DNA of 64,000 bases from Drechmeria coniospora. Its lineage: Eukaryota; Ascomycota; Sordariomycetes; Hypocreales; Ophiocordycipitaceae. Each line of letters opens with the position of its first letter. Position 1 is the stretch's first letter. The stretch is from positions 7,599,222 to 7,663,221 of the forward strand of contig NC_054390.1 of the NCBI RefSeq assembly GCF_001625195.1, given 5' to 3'. The notes beneath the pieces were generated by a model. It was not told the origin of the DNA and did no database searches. It saw nothing but the letters and a program-made list of their open reading frames with translations. This document shows, piece after piece, positions 12,103-24,100 of this stretch. A program made the translations under genes and the position numbers.

Positions 12103-13496
12103 TTAGTCGTCATTGTCCGTCCTTTCACGCTGCTGTTGTTGCTGTCGTCGAGGGCCACCGCCCATGCCGGCGTTGTTCATCTTCCGTTCCAAATCCTGAA
12201 TCTCGCGCTCCTTCTGCGACTTTGCGTTGCTCTGCTCTTGGCGCAGGACCCCCAGCACGTTCTGCAACGTTGTCCTCCAGTGATCCACCCGGGTCGACAG
12301 CTCTTGGTACTGCTTCTGGCCGAAGACGCGGTACGTGACTTTGTGGACGAGGAACATGTTGCGCTGTTGAGACAGCTTGCCCTCGACGAGACCGGCTCGG
12401 ATAACATCAATCGCCCACATCTCGATGTCTTCGGCCGGAATTTGAAGCGCCTTGACGATTTTGGAATACTCGATCTCGCGGCTCGGCGTCGCGGCCGCGA
12501 GGCTGGCAAAGGTGAGGAGCCGCATCTTGCGGTGCATCTTCTCGTGGTCGAGCTTCTGCTTCTCTACCCAGCCCTCGTGCTCCTCGTTGAAGTCGTTGTA
12601 GTCCTCGAGGTCTTGCTCGGCAAAGATGTTCAAGAGCTGAGAGAAGATTGGGTGCGAGTCGCTGAGAGCCTGGACGCTGGGGATGGCGCGAATATCTTGG
12701 AAGAGGAAGTGGGAGTTGGAGAGAATGGCCATCCTGATGGCGCGGAGCGATAACCTCTGGGCATCCTCCGACGTGATTTCGTCCTTCTCATCAGCGTCGA
12801 ATGTTCGGAGAGCTTTGAGGATGAACTCGTAGCAGATACTGCGACCGGTGTTAGCTTTCCATGGCTCACTTCCATTCCTGATGGCAAAACCGCCCAGGAA
12901 AGCAGCCCTGCTGCCTGCACGGTGAGCACTCACTCTTCGTCGCCACCTTCCAGGGCGGCTTCGGCAACCTCTTCGTACAGCTTGCGCTCAATCTCCTCGT
13001 CACAACCCCACGACTCCATCCACTCGGGCAGCTTGTCTAGGTATGGCCGCAGATTGTCGAACATGCTATGCGCCTTCAAGAACTTGAGAATCTCCCGGAA
13101 AACGCGTGCCCGAATGGGATCCTCCTGCTCGAGCAGGTTGAAGACCGTCGTTAGCGCGTTGAGCGACAGGCTCTGACCGTGGACGGGCGAGTTGGCGAGA
13201 GGTTTGGAGAAGGTACTGCAGAGCGTTGGCAGATACTTCTTCGGGTCGGCGGACTGCAAAACGAGATGGATCATGAGATTCGACGCGGCCGTGTACTCCT
13301 TTTCGGCCACGGTGTTGAGGGCTTGCGAGGCAGCAACCAGCTTCGACAGGACCTCTTCCTTAGGTGCATCCTCCTTGGTCAGCAGCTGCTTTGCCTCCTC
13401 GGCCTTCAGATAGTCGGCCATTTCCCTGGCGAGCTCCTCGAAGGAACCATCGACGAAGAGCAGCTGGGGCTGGCCATTGCTCTTGGTGGCTGCCAT
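12103..13496 (-). CDS. Eukaryotic translation initiation factor 3 subunit M (PCI domain)
   Basis: Exons 13496-12934 and 12838-12103 encode 432 aa, the usual size of fungal eIF3m. The N-terminal half is helical repeat sequence ([46 protein letters not shown]). The C-terminal half carries a PCI domain, with [28 protein letters not shown] and [20 protein letters not shown] matching the winged-helix end of eIF3m. The tail is Gln/Arg-rich and ends in acidic residues (RERTDNDD). Splicing (donor GTGAGT at 12933, acceptor cgcag ending 12839) rebuilds [16 protein letters not shown] across the junction. The protein is a cytosolic subunit of the eIF3 complex needed to recruit the 40S ribosome. The same PCI fold occurs in signalosome and proteasome lid subunits, but the spacing and tail fit eIF3m best. 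Confidence 0.9.
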
Positions 13497-14409
13497 CTTG
13501 CGGCTCGGGTCGATCGTGTCGTTCACCGATCGGTCGGTCGGTCTCGATGTTTTGGTCGTTGGGGGTAAGGGCCAGGGGCGATTCGGGAGGGGTAGGTGCC
13601 TTCGCGATCGACGGCAGAAGTGAGAGGGGGTGGAACTCACACTGCAGAGCGAGCGGAAAATGTGAAGGTGAAGCGTTCTGGCAGGGTCGGCGCCTGAATA
13701 GCCCTGTGGTGGGACTTGAGCGGCCCACCCCGCCGAGTTTTCTGCCCACTGAGTCTGTGGGAGCTAAGCGAGGGCGGTGACTCTGAAGACGCGCACATGA
13801 TGTATCACGTGATTATTGACAACTCAGCTTGCACTTTAAATATCGCTTCAGGACTTGGCCTTACTGCACCAATACAGCATTCTTAGTATTGACAAGTACA
13901 GGAATTTCTTGAATGCATGTACTGTATTTATACGGAGTACTTTGCATGTATACTCCGTACAAGTAATACCTGCTGTTGGTGCTCCGTATCATGCTCTTTG
14001 AATGACAGCCTACAACAACTACAGGGCAACGGTCTCCACCACCCACCTCACCGCTATCTGCGAGTACTTACCTGTACGGAGTACTCTTCGAACGGTTTTT
14101 TCTATCGTCTCGTATTTACGTTTATGGACGAATACAAAAATGGACGCAATAAGAGGAGAATATCAAACCTATGATCTTTCATCGTATGCCCATTTCCATC
14201 GTCAAAACACCAAAAGATGAAAACATACTACACCGTCGCGTCTCTTTACCCTGATGGTTGCATATGAGTATGTGGCGTAAACTGATATAAAATCCCTCCC
14301 TATACGATCAATACCGGGCTATCTCTCGAGACATTGTAAGGAAATGGACCGGTGCAGTGATTGCAAAGTCTGCCACGGCAACCCAGGCACGAAATGTCAT
14401 CGTAGACGT
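13497..14409. other. Intergenic region, eIF3m promoter and palindrome copies
   Basis: The part next to 13496 is the promoter of the minus-strand eIF3m gene. From about 13900 to 14100 the DNA is AT-richer and holds several TACTCCGTAC / TACGGAGTAC half-palindromes (near 13931, 13950 and 14074). No coding region is seen; the right end is the 3' flank of the FHA kinase gene. Confidence 0.55.
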
Positions 14410-16820
14410 TTATCGATTCGCAGGTGCGTTGGCCTTCTTTTTTCCTTTGCCAGCTGCGTCCCCTGCTGGGTAAATGCTTCCACTTTCATCCGGGTAAAGC
14501 GGCATGTCACCCTTACCGCCCATGGCCATGAACGCGCCAGGAGCCCGCTGGCTGTCGGGGGCCGGTTCCTTGGCCGAATTCGTGATACGCTGCTTGTTCT
14601 TTGCGTAGACCTTGACGGGGCGTTTGTTCTCCCCGGCAGGAAGCTCGGCGGTCACCTGGACAGAGTTGAGAGTCGCGAGCAGCGTTCTCTCACGCACCGG
14701 CGCGCGTCGTTGGACCTCGAGGCCGGCGATTCCGCCGACAAGACCACCGGTGCTGTCATCGACGCCCGGTGTATTCTGCGTGAGCCAGGGATGCGACAGG
14801 CACTGCTCAATGGTAAATCTCTTCTCCGGATCGACGACGAGCATGGAGTCGATGAGGTCCACTACCTGCCGATCAGCATCAGACGACAAGAGTCGGGGAG
14901 CGAGAGGCGAGACTCACGAGCCGGATCGCCGACAGAGTCCCAGTAAGGTGAAGGATAATCGAAGCGACCACTCTTGATCTGCTGCGAGAGGGTGAAGGGG
15001 AAGTCTTTCGAATAGAGCTCGTCGGAAAAGGGGGGGAAGCCACAGAGGCAAATGTAGAGGACGACGCCGAGAGACCAGACGTCGACGGCTTTGGTGTACT
15101 TTCGTTGCTTGGAATCGGCGAGGATCTCGGGAGCAACGTAGCTGGGCGTGCCGCAGAGGGTGGTGGTGAAGGATTCCTCGCCGATGATCTTGGCGAGGCC
15201 AAAGTCGGCTAGCTTGACATGCATGTCCTTGTCGACCATGAGAATGTTTTCGGGCTTGATGTCCCGGTGTACGATGTTTCGTTCGTGCTGCGGATGGACA
15301 TGAGCATGCTGCCGGGCGGCTCGAGCAAGAGAGGTTGGCAAGGAGACGTACGAGATACTTGACTCCCTGGAAAAGCTGCCGGAAGAGCTTGCGGGTTTCG
15401 CATTCGCTCAGCTTCTGCTTCATGACGATCAAGTTGAACAGCTCGCCCTCGGGGGCGAGCTCGAGGACGAGGTAGACGCGGTCTCGCTCGTTGAAGGTAT
15501 CCTTGAGGCAGAGGACGTTGGGGTGGCTGACACCCATCAAGACACCAATTTCCTGCTGCAGCCCCTCCGTCTTTGTCCGGTCCTCGACGCCGGGATGCTT
15601 GGTGAAGATCTTGACGGCATACCTCTGACCGGTCGCTTTCTCGACGCACAAGTAGACCTCGGCAAAGTGCCCCTTGCCGAGCTTCTCCTTGAGCGTGTAC
15701 TGTTGCAGGAATGCGCTGGTGTGTCGGCTTCGAGGGTACCGAAAGACGAATCTCGCCTTGCCGTGGACGGCAATTTCGTCCTGGTCCTCGAGCTCCCGGC
15801 GCTGGTTACGGCCGACGATGGCCTCGTTGACAAAGGTGCCATTGCTGGACAGGTCCTCGACGATGGCAACGCTGTCGGTGCCCTTGTTCTCGGCGAAGAG
15901 GAGGCAGTGCCTGTTGGAAACGACCCCTTCGCCGACGACGACGTCTGGAGGCGGGCTTAGCAACGAAGAGGGAGGCGGGCTCGAGGTGACTCACCACACT
16001 CGGGATGGCGGCCTATGAGATAGCCGCCGGACGCGACGCCCTTTACTTTGGAGCGCTCGTAGGCCTCCTCCTCCTTGAGCGGGGCAGATTTACCATCGGA
16101 CGGCTGGTCGTGTCCATTCGCCGCGGCTTGCATCGCGCCTCGCAACGGACAGGCATTCCGCTTCTTCATCACGAGGGGCTTGTCGCCATATTTGGGATCG
16201 AGAGGGACCAGGTATCCCCAAACGCCCTCCTTCACCTCGTCCTCGACCTCGTCGGAGAGGGCGGGATGGCGGTCGACGTACTGGCTGAGCGGCTGCGTGT
16301 CCTGCGGGGGCGAGGAGAGTGCCTGGCTCTGGGACCACGGCTCGACGACCTTGCGCGGCGTCGCCTCCTCGGTCCTGGGAGCAGGCGGCGTCGCCGTCGA
16401 TTCCTTGGGAACGTCGCTCGTGCTTTCGTCGGCGGGGATGGTTACGGGAGTCGGCAGCTGCTGCCTGTCCGTCTTGTCGTTGGCTCCGGCCTGGGACAGA
16501 CGATCGGAGCGTCGGGGCCTCTTCGACTCGGTTTCGTCCTCAGGCAACGACCCCTGAAGTTCCAAGACGTTTGGTGAGCGGATGGAAGGTGCAAGCGCGT
16601 GGACGAATGAACGAACGAATGGCTGGGGCGGCAACGGCGGCAACGACAACAACGACAACGGCAACGGCAACGGCAACGACAACGGCAACGACAAAGACAG
16701 CGGCAACGGCAAAGATAACGGCAACGGCAAAGACAAGGGCAACGGCAATTCGCCGGTCAATCAGTGGGCGAAACTCACCAACGGACGCTTCAATTGGCTC
16801 TTCTCATTGCGAGGCGCCAT
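14410..16820 (-). CDS. FHA-domain checkpoint serine/threonine kinase (Chk2/Rad53/Cds1 type)
   Basis: Five exons, 16820-16779, 16553-15995, 15944-15352, 15287-14918 and 14861-14410, encode 671 aa. A disordered N-terminus contains several SQ/TQ sites (for example EPWSQSQALSS), the usual targets of ATM/ATR kinases. One FHA domain (about 187-285) is rebuilt by splicing: GGYLIGRHPECDVVV, VSNRHC and DLSSNGTFVN supply the phosphothreonine-binding Arg, Ser-x-x-His and Asn-Gly. The kinase domain starts near 283: GKGHFAEV glycine loop (290-297), Lys312, HRD (405-407), DFG (426-428) and GTPSYVAPE activation segment. The C-terminus is rich in Lys and probably nuclear-targeting. One FHA domain plus this size matches filamentous-fungal Chk2 homologues (Neurospora PRD-4) better than yeast Rad53, which has two. 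The expected role is the DNA-damage checkpoint; a Dun1-like kinase is a less likely reading. Confidence 0.88.
16610..16750. repeat. Hexanucleotide repeat tract inside intron 1 of the FHA kinase gene
   Basis: The plus strand reads as variants of GGCAAC and GACAAC for roughly 120 bp, pyrimidine-rich (GTTGCC/GTTGTC) on the coding strand. It lies wholly inside the proposed intron (16554-16778), which is why that intron is much longer than the others in the gene. Translated, it would give a PLPLSL-type low-complexity run, which argues against it being coding. Confidence 0.8.
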
Positions 16821-19800
16821 CTCCTTGGCAGCGTAACGGGTTACACACTCTGTAGTCCTGTGCTGCTGTCTTGTCCTGTCCTGTCGAAGGAAGTCTGGCG
16901 TTTGGCAACAATTCGCGGTCGGCGGTACGAAGAAGTTACTGATGGGCGCCCGGGTACCGTGAATGCAGCAGAGTCGATGGATGGAATGGATGACTCGACG
17001 TGGAGTCAAGCGTAGGTGTGCATGCACAGTGAGTAACAGTAGTACAAGTACGACTCTATTTGGGGTGGAGGAGAGAGGACGGGACCGCAAGCCACAAGGT
17101 ATTATTGCTGCAAGTACAGCACAATTATAGAAAATCGTACTAGGCGTATACTGTAAGTAAGTACTTGCAACATGCGCCGCACACCAACTGTACATGCACT
17201 TGCGCGTTCTTGTACCAAGTGCACGTAAGTACTTGAATAATTGGCACATGAACTTAAGTAGTTATATGTTAGTACTTACACCTACTATGTACATGTGGAC
17301 GTACTAAGTATTTACTAGACTGTGCGCTACAACTTGACAGGTACGGATGATCGCCAGTCAGCCTCCCTCCTGCCGGTCGCGTCGGCAGCACCGTGCACGT
17401 GTGTCCCCGTGTTGCCGTGTGGCCCTCGAAGCGCCTGCTGAGCCCCATTGATGAAGACGGAAAGAGAGAGTGTGCGTAAGAAGGAGACTTGGCCGATACG
17501 ACAGTCACACACTTGCAAGAACAAGCCTCTGCACAATCCAAGGAGCAGTCAGAGCAAGGTACTGCACGGAGCGCTGACGATGGTGACCAGCCCTTTGTTG
17601 CGCATCAGTAAGTACACGTGCGGTAGGTGAGCAAGTACATGTACAAGTAACTGTAAGTACTTGAGCATTGCCGGGATGTACATGTACAAGTGGGAGTATC
17701 TACTGTAGGTTACAAGCACTACAGTACTCAAGTACAGTGCGGACATGGTTACTACGGAGTACTACGGTAGGTTTTATCTAGTAGAGTACTTACTTATGGT
17801 AGTGGATAGGTCGCCGGTAGCACTAGGCATTACTAGAGGCACCTGTACTCCGTAATGGCAGTACGAGTGCCAGTTCGAGCTGCGTGTCCGAAAGATGCCA
17901 CTGCCTCGACGCGTTACGCGAGGCTCAAAAATGCTCCACCTTGCCCCAAACAGTTACAGTTACGGAGTACAACAAGCATGCTACTACGACAACTACTGGT
18001 GCTTGGGTGTGTATAAGTATTGTAGAAACAGAGTGTAAGTGTGCTTGTATCTGAACACCCGTCCCTTCTTGTTCCAAATGCAAGTGTTTGTGCTCGCTCC
18101 GTACAGCAGCCTTGGAATATGCTCTCTTCGAGCTTAAGTGTCTATCCCGCGTTAGCAATAGGGAACGTGACTTGGGAAGGACTAGACTTTGACACTGTTG
18201 CCCTCACTGCCGCGTACAGTACAAGCACGCTGTGGCTATTGTACTGCGTACATGCTAAGCATTAATACTACAAGCACTCTGTAAGTACGAGGGAATTACT
18301 GTACGGAGAAATTATAGTACAGGACGGAGTAGGCGTACCTAAGTACAGCACTTTAGTACCTGCCTGTAGAGGCTGTAGGTAAGGCGCAAGTACAGGGAAG
18401 TGTTGGCATACCTACTTAGGTACCTACCTAGTACCTAGAGCCTAGGTACTAGGTACTAGGTAGTAGAAATGCATCCAGTGCGTACTCCGTACTTCGTACA
18501 GTACATGTGCTTACTTACAGCTTGGTATCAATTAATGCATGCAGGCTACAGTTCTTGCCAGGTACACCCCCAACCATCAAGTACAATCACAAGACAAAGT
18601 GACGATTCAATTTTGGTAGCGCTACCAATGATAATTAATACAAAGTGAATCGACACTTTGGCCACTCCAATATGTGCACTTGTACTTACTTGGGCATACG
18701 GAGTACATAGGTGCCGATTAGGCAAACCCAGGTCGTACTTGTGCCCCTCATATATCCTCCGTACCAACTACCAGAGCAGTACAGTACATGTGCACTTCCG
18801 GAGCACTGTGAGCGCACGAACCGCCGTACCTATGGTCAACGCAAGCGTGACCAGCGTCAGTCGGACATCAAACTCGTCCGCTGGTCATGACCAAACGTAG
18901 CGCACACCCCATGACCATGGCATCGTCCGTCACGCCGCGCAACATGGTGGCGACCTCCAGTTGTCATCCTTGCTGCAATTGGTTCGCCTTGGTAGGCACT
19001 CGGCATCCTGGGAGACTTTGAAAAGCAACTACCATGCTGCGCTGATATGACACTTTGTTTTACGGAATGTACCACGGGCGACTCGAGACTTAGCATGGCA
19101 CATATAGATGTGGCATGAAAACTTGGAAACATAGCGCGACACCTACGCTTATACGGGGCTACTCTTCATATGGAGAATACTTGTGCACATGCAGAGTGTC
19201 GAAACTCTGTTTGGTATGGCAACACCAAACCATCATGGATGGCATGGATTACCGTTGCGCATGTAAGGAGATGAATGCATTCAGGACAAGGACAAACTTG
19301 ACACTTGACCTGCGCCGCTCCTGTAATTTTCTGGATTCTTAAAGGCGCATAGCATGTTCGACAACCTAGGGGGCAGCACGATAGGCTCCAAAGTCCTTGT
19401 TCCCCATACTTACAACTACATCTGCTATAGGTAATTGTAAGTGTACTGTACGTACGGATACGGTACTTAAGTACGTGTGCTGTAAGTACTTCCTGGAAGT
19501 ACTGTAAATACAGTACTGTGCAGTAAGTAGTTGTAAGCACTGTACTGTACGTAGCATTCGTAGCAGTAAGCAGAACGGCGATGCGGAATTGAGATGGAAA
19601 GCCGTAATACGTAATAGCAAGTCCAACGAAATCCACCGACAGACCGAACCGAAAGACACAACTCCATTTGGACTCCGTACCACTCCAAGTGCACATGTGC
19701 AACGCATCCCCACTGCAGCAAATTAAACTAAACGAGAGCTAGATCCTACGACGTTCAATATTACGGTATTGCCACGTCCTGGACGACAAACCCGATGATA

Positions 19801-20054
19801 ACATGGCACCTCACTCTCCTCTTATACCTACCTTCTTTGCCCCATAGCCCAGCTATATGTAGAATCGAAGACGTAATGATACCCTCTCCCCGCCCCCAAT
19901 AAAAAACACCCCTTGATTGTACCTGCGCGGAATGAAGTATTAAAGGCGACGCTGTCTCGTGAACACGCCGAACCGGGCTTCGTCTCTTGCTCACTTCGAT
20001 CTCACCTTTACATCGGCGACTATAATAATAATAGGCACGAATTATCCATCTACC
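16821..20054. other. Repeat-rich gene-poor island
   Basis: About 3.2 kb with no gene that I can support. The left edge is the promoter of the FHA kinase gene. From about 17000 the sequence is dense in GTAC, AGTACTT and GTAAGTA strings and contains many TACTCCGTA / TACGGAGTA copies (for example near 17756, 17846, 17964, 18483 and 18696). A perfect stem-loop lies at 18425-18455. Open frames here are short and compositionally simple. Confidence 0.6.
18425..18455. repeat. 14-bp perfect inverted repeat with a 3-base loop
   Basis: Arms TACCTAGTACCTAG (18425-18438) and CTAGGTACTAGGTA (18442-18455) flank AGC. Further CTAGGTA units abut it on both sides, so it sits in a small array of TAGGTAC-like repeats. 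It could extrude as a hairpin. No coding context. Confidence 0.85.
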
Positions 20055-20354
20055 ATGAGAGCAACAACATTATTGTGGCTTCTTCCGCTGAGCCTTGGAA
20101 TCGCCACAGAGGTGGGTGATAAACATGACGGCCTTGGACCCTACTCAAGTCCAGAAGTTACCATCTTGTGTGAAAGCAACCCCGACGACCGAAGGTATAT
20201 AAGATTGCCGGATGGGCACTGGATGAGACAAACGCTACAGTGGTGCCTGATGGAGAAGCTTTGTGGAAGAAAACACGACTATTTCGTGTGTCCGTACTGG
20301 CTCCCGGAGGAGTGGAAAACACGAGCGGCCGCCAGGGCGCAACAAGACAGCTAA
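20055..20354 (+). CDS. Predicted small secreted protein with four cysteines
   Basis: A single exon encodes 99 aa starting MRATTLLWLLPLSLGIATE, a good signal peptide (short basic start, hydrophobic core, small residues near 15-18). The remaining 80 or so residues are polar and contain exactly four Cys (39, 64, 70, 79), consistent with two disulfides, plus a Trp/Tyr-rich stretch (YFVCPYWLPEEW). I do not recognise the family. An in-frame upstream ATG at 19959 exists, but only the downstream one places the signal peptide at the N-terminus. An AATAAA lies 100 bp after the stop. The gene stands alone in repeat-rich DNA, the usual setting of lineage-specific secreted proteins of host-associated fungi. 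That it is a real gene is likely but not certain; function is unknown. Confidence 0.55.
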   Translation: MRATTLLWLLPLSLGIATEVGDKHDGLGPYSSPEVTILCESNPDDRRYIRLPDGHWMRQTLQWCLMEKLCGRKHDYFVCPYWLPEEWKTRAAARAQQDS

Positions 20355-21158
20355 ACGGACTGCGGCTAGGACGATAAACAGGTTTTATAGCGAAGCGAGA
20401 GAAGAAAGGGAAGGGAACATACTGCAGCTATGTGTGCTCTCATGACGAATGGTAATAAAGCATCATGCGAACTATCGCCATCCAAGACCAGACCTTGTCC
20501 CATCTATGCCCATGCCTTCCGCCACCCTGCTTTGCAAGTTGACCCATCGTTGCGGCTCGGAAGAGCGCCGACGACCAGCGCAACACAATACTCCACGCAG
20601 ATGGCTAAGACAAGGACATCTCATCCCCTGATTCATGGCCGTTCCCCCAAGCGCGTACATGTGTCAAGGCGCGAGGCCAAACGATACCTTCCCATTACCA
20701 TTAGCAACTACATTGGTAGCTATCCATCCCGAGCACCTCTTCGACTTTTGTTTTCCAACCTGTTGCCGGGAGCATCGCCGGTCCACAGCCGCTTGCTTCC
20801 TCGGCTTCATGAATCGTCGGCCCGTCTCGCCCGCCCGTCGTGGCCGGTGACGCCATGTGACCCACAGCCCAGCCGGCATCATGTCGAGGCTGCCGACCCT
20901 ACTCGGGGCGTGCCCTCTCCAATGTCGATTCCCCTCCAGTCCCGTTCCCGTCAAGCCGTACGTTAAACTCATACCGTTCCCGCGCGAAACGAGCGGACCT
21001 CTTGCCAGCTAAAGACGGCTAGTCGACGCCCATCGTCATCATAAGTAATAGCATGTCTCATTACTTGCCGTCGTCCCCAAACTCCGCATGCGAGGTGGAA
21101 GGTCGTACATGTGGTAGCAGAGGGTCAGGCCCGCCAATCGATCCCAGAATCCGGGTTC
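20355..21158. other. Intergenic region between the small secreted protein and Csx2 genes
   Basis: Apart from the candidate polyadenylation signal I see nothing firm. A 178-codon plus-strand frame (20430-20966) has no motif, no signal peptide and an irregular composition, so I did not call it. The right end is the 3' flank of the convergent Csx2 gene. Confidence 0.5.
20454..20459 (+). terminator. Candidate polyadenylation signal AATAAA for the small secreted protein gene
   Basis: A consensus AATAAA hexamer lies 100 bp past the TAA at 20352-20354 on the same strand. It supports transcription of this short frame but is weak evidence on its own. Confidence 0.35.
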
Positions 21159-24100
21159 CTACCTCTCGGGGATGGGCGATTTCGCCAGTCTCCCGCCGAC
21201 GCTGACGCGCTTCTGCAGCCGAGACTCCCTCTCGCGCTGCGACCGCTCGGGCGCACCCAAGGTCGAGGGTAGCGACGACAGCTCGTCGCCCGCCGAGGCC
21301 CTACTTTTCCCAATCTTCTGCTCAAAATACTGCTGGGCGAATCGTCCGAGCGGAAAGGCCGGCAGCGACGCGGGAATCTCGGCGCCGTTTTGCGTGAGCA
21401 GCTCCGCAACCGGGAACGGCACCGCCTTGCACTCTTGGTCCGCCGGAGAGCTCGTGCCCGGTGTCGGCGACGGCGAGGCCGGGTCCGCCGCCGCCAGCGC
21501 GAGCCACACGGCGTGCGTTCCCCTCATCTTGTCCACGACGTTGGGGTTGGCCCTCAGCGCCAGCGCGTAGAGCACCTGCTGAATCTCGTTCTTCTTGATG
21601 GCCGCCAGCATCGTCTCGTCCGCCGTCGGGTACCTCGACAGGTTGGCCGAGAGAGGCTCGACGTAGGCCCGATCCACGTACTTGGCCGTGATGAACTTGA
21701 GACGCTGCTCGCGAGTCGCCTGCGGAGTCGGCTTCGTCGTCGCCGCGTCGAGCCTGGCCTCCCAGATCATGTTCGACACCCGGTTCCCGATGAGGAGGAG
21801 CAGCTCGACAATATCAACGGTGAAGGACTTGATGTCCAACGTCAGAGACCTGACCTTGCTGATGTGCGTGCCCAGCGATCGGTGAATGCCGCTGCACTCG
21901 ATGCAGAGGATGATGCCCAGGTTGATCGACACCCACTCGACCTTGGACCCGGAGCCGCAGTCGGCGCACCAGTTGTTGCCTTGGTCCGCATCGCGCACCA
22001 TCTGCAGCAGCTTGTCGGGGTCGTCGTCGTAGCCGGAGCTGGTCGTCCGCAGCACGCTCGGTCGAGCGCCCACCGTTATTCGCCGGAATGGCACGCCGCT
22101 GGCGGCGCTCGAGTGGTGGTGCGGCGGCTGGGCGCCGTGACCGAGCGACTGCGTCTTGCCCGTCAGGATGGAGCCGATGTCCCGCTTGATCGACGAGTCT
22201 CCCGACTTCTTCGCCGGCGCTGCCCTGTCCTGCGGGGCCCGCCCTTCCATGGCGCTCTGCAGGGCGTTGTTGATGGACACGATCCAGCTGTTCATGTCTT
22301 CCTCCGACGTCGCCTGGTAGACACGCTTGAAGCTCGGCGTGATGACCTCGAAGCAGAATCGTCGTTCGGCGTTGCGCGCTTCGCGAACCGACGCCATCCG
22401 CAGATCGATGGGATCCATGTGGAGGTCCAGCTTCTGCTTCCAGTTGCTGTACTCGGACAATTTCCCTTGATCGAGGACGATCCAGAACCTGCGAGGGTCG
22501 TTAGTGGCGTGCCATGGGCGGAGCCTTCGTTCCGCAACGCAGGAGGCAGCGGGCGGTCCTCCACTTACTTGTGCCAGCCTTGCTTGTTCAGGTTCCTCGG
22601 ATCTACGTGGCCACCAGGTCTGTTCAAGGCCCAGAGAAGGCCCTCCTTCCGCTGGGTGACGAAGCTTTGGGACGAATCTCTCTCCTCGAGGTCACGGATG
22701 CCTTTGAACTTGGAGCCCTGCGCGGGGCTGCTCACCGAGGCGTGGCCCAAACTGCCGGGCGACCGCGAGAGCTCGACGCCGTGGCCGACGGCTGCGTGAG
22801 AGGCTCCCGTCGAGATGGCATTCTTCACCTGGGACCCGGTGCTGTCCGCTCGTCCGAGTTCCGAATCGGACAGGTTGCCCGTGTTGCCGTTGGCATGCGA
22901 CGTGAGAGGCGCCGAGCTGCTGAGGCTGGCCTGTTCCGGTTCCATGTACGGAGTGTTGCTCTTCTCCAGGACGCGCCGCTTCTCCTCTCGCTCCTGACGT
23001 CGGTACTGGTACTCCTTGTCGGCCTCCAAGACCTCGGTCGACAGCGCGTCCAGCTGGGGAATGAGCCCTTCGATCCTCTTGGCCGTCGAAAGGAAGCCTT
23101 TCGTCTGGGCGTCGGCGTACTTTGTAAGGTGGGACAGGACTTCCTGTTCCTTGCGGCCACCGTGGAGGTCTTGGACGAAGCTGGAGTAGTCGAAGCGTTG
23201 CAGCTCAAAGTTTCGCCTCTTGTTCTGGTACTTGGAATCGCTCTCCGCCAGCTTCTTGGCCTTGACCGAGTCTTGGCGTTGGCCCAGATAGCGGGAAACG
23301 TACGAGTAGTAGTCTTTGCTCTCCTCCTCGAAGTCGCGCTTCTTGGACTCGGCCTGCTTGATGTCCAGCTGGTACAGCTTGGTGAGCGGCTCGATGATGA
23401 TCTTCTGCAGGTTGGTCGTGCTTTGTCGCTCGTTCGCCAGCACCTCGCGGGCGATGCTGTCAAAGTAGTGCTCCAGAGCCGGCTGGATGGCGTTGGCGTT
23501 GGTCGACGAAGCCTCGCGCAAGGCGTCCATGAAGGCGACGAATGCATCGTTGGCCTCGATTTGCGACAGATGGGCCTGCTCGGCTCGCTTCAGCACCTTT
23601 TTCATCTGCGTTCGCATGTTGCCCGTCTTCTGCTCGAGCGCCTTGAGGGTTGCGCGAAACACGGGACCGTCGTCGGCGACGGCGACGTCATCGCCAGGCC
23701 GGCGGCAAGGCACATCGACCTTGACCGGCTCCTTGGAGTGGATTATGGAAAAGGCAGTCGCGTCGTTCGGCGACAGCAGGGGCGAGATGGGCTCTTCGAT
23801 GTCGATCAAGCCTGTCAGCCTCGAATCGACCGACTGGGCCGAGGCAACTCGGATCTTCGGGGGCGAGGCCAGCAGGAATGGTGGGGACGGGGAGTTGGGA
23901 TGGCTGAGGGGCGTGGCAGCATCTGCGCATCGTAGGTCAGCAGCGTTCCCGATCCGGCCGAATCCGAGCCGAGGCACCTACTCGAGACCCAGTAGGAGAA
24001 GCTGGCGAGGGTGACGAGGCGATGGGCGCGCGAGTCGTATTCGACAAACTGGTATTTCCCGTCAGCGGAGGGTTCCTCGTAGACTCGGCAGGCGAGGTTC

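Noticed and set aside
16610..16750. Low-complexity PLPLSL-type protein segment
   Set aside because: Falls inside a well-supported intron; removing it gives the expected kinase reading frame and a sensible N-terminus.
20430..20966. 178-codon plus-strand frame downstream of the small secreted protein
   Set aside because: No signal peptide, domain, splice structure or codon regularity; basic, proline-rich random-like composition.
21390..23935. Two plus-strand frames of about 470 codons opposite Csx2
   Set aside because: Antisense to conserved BAR/PH/ArfGAP exons; Arg/Leu/Val-rich composition typical of shadow frames.
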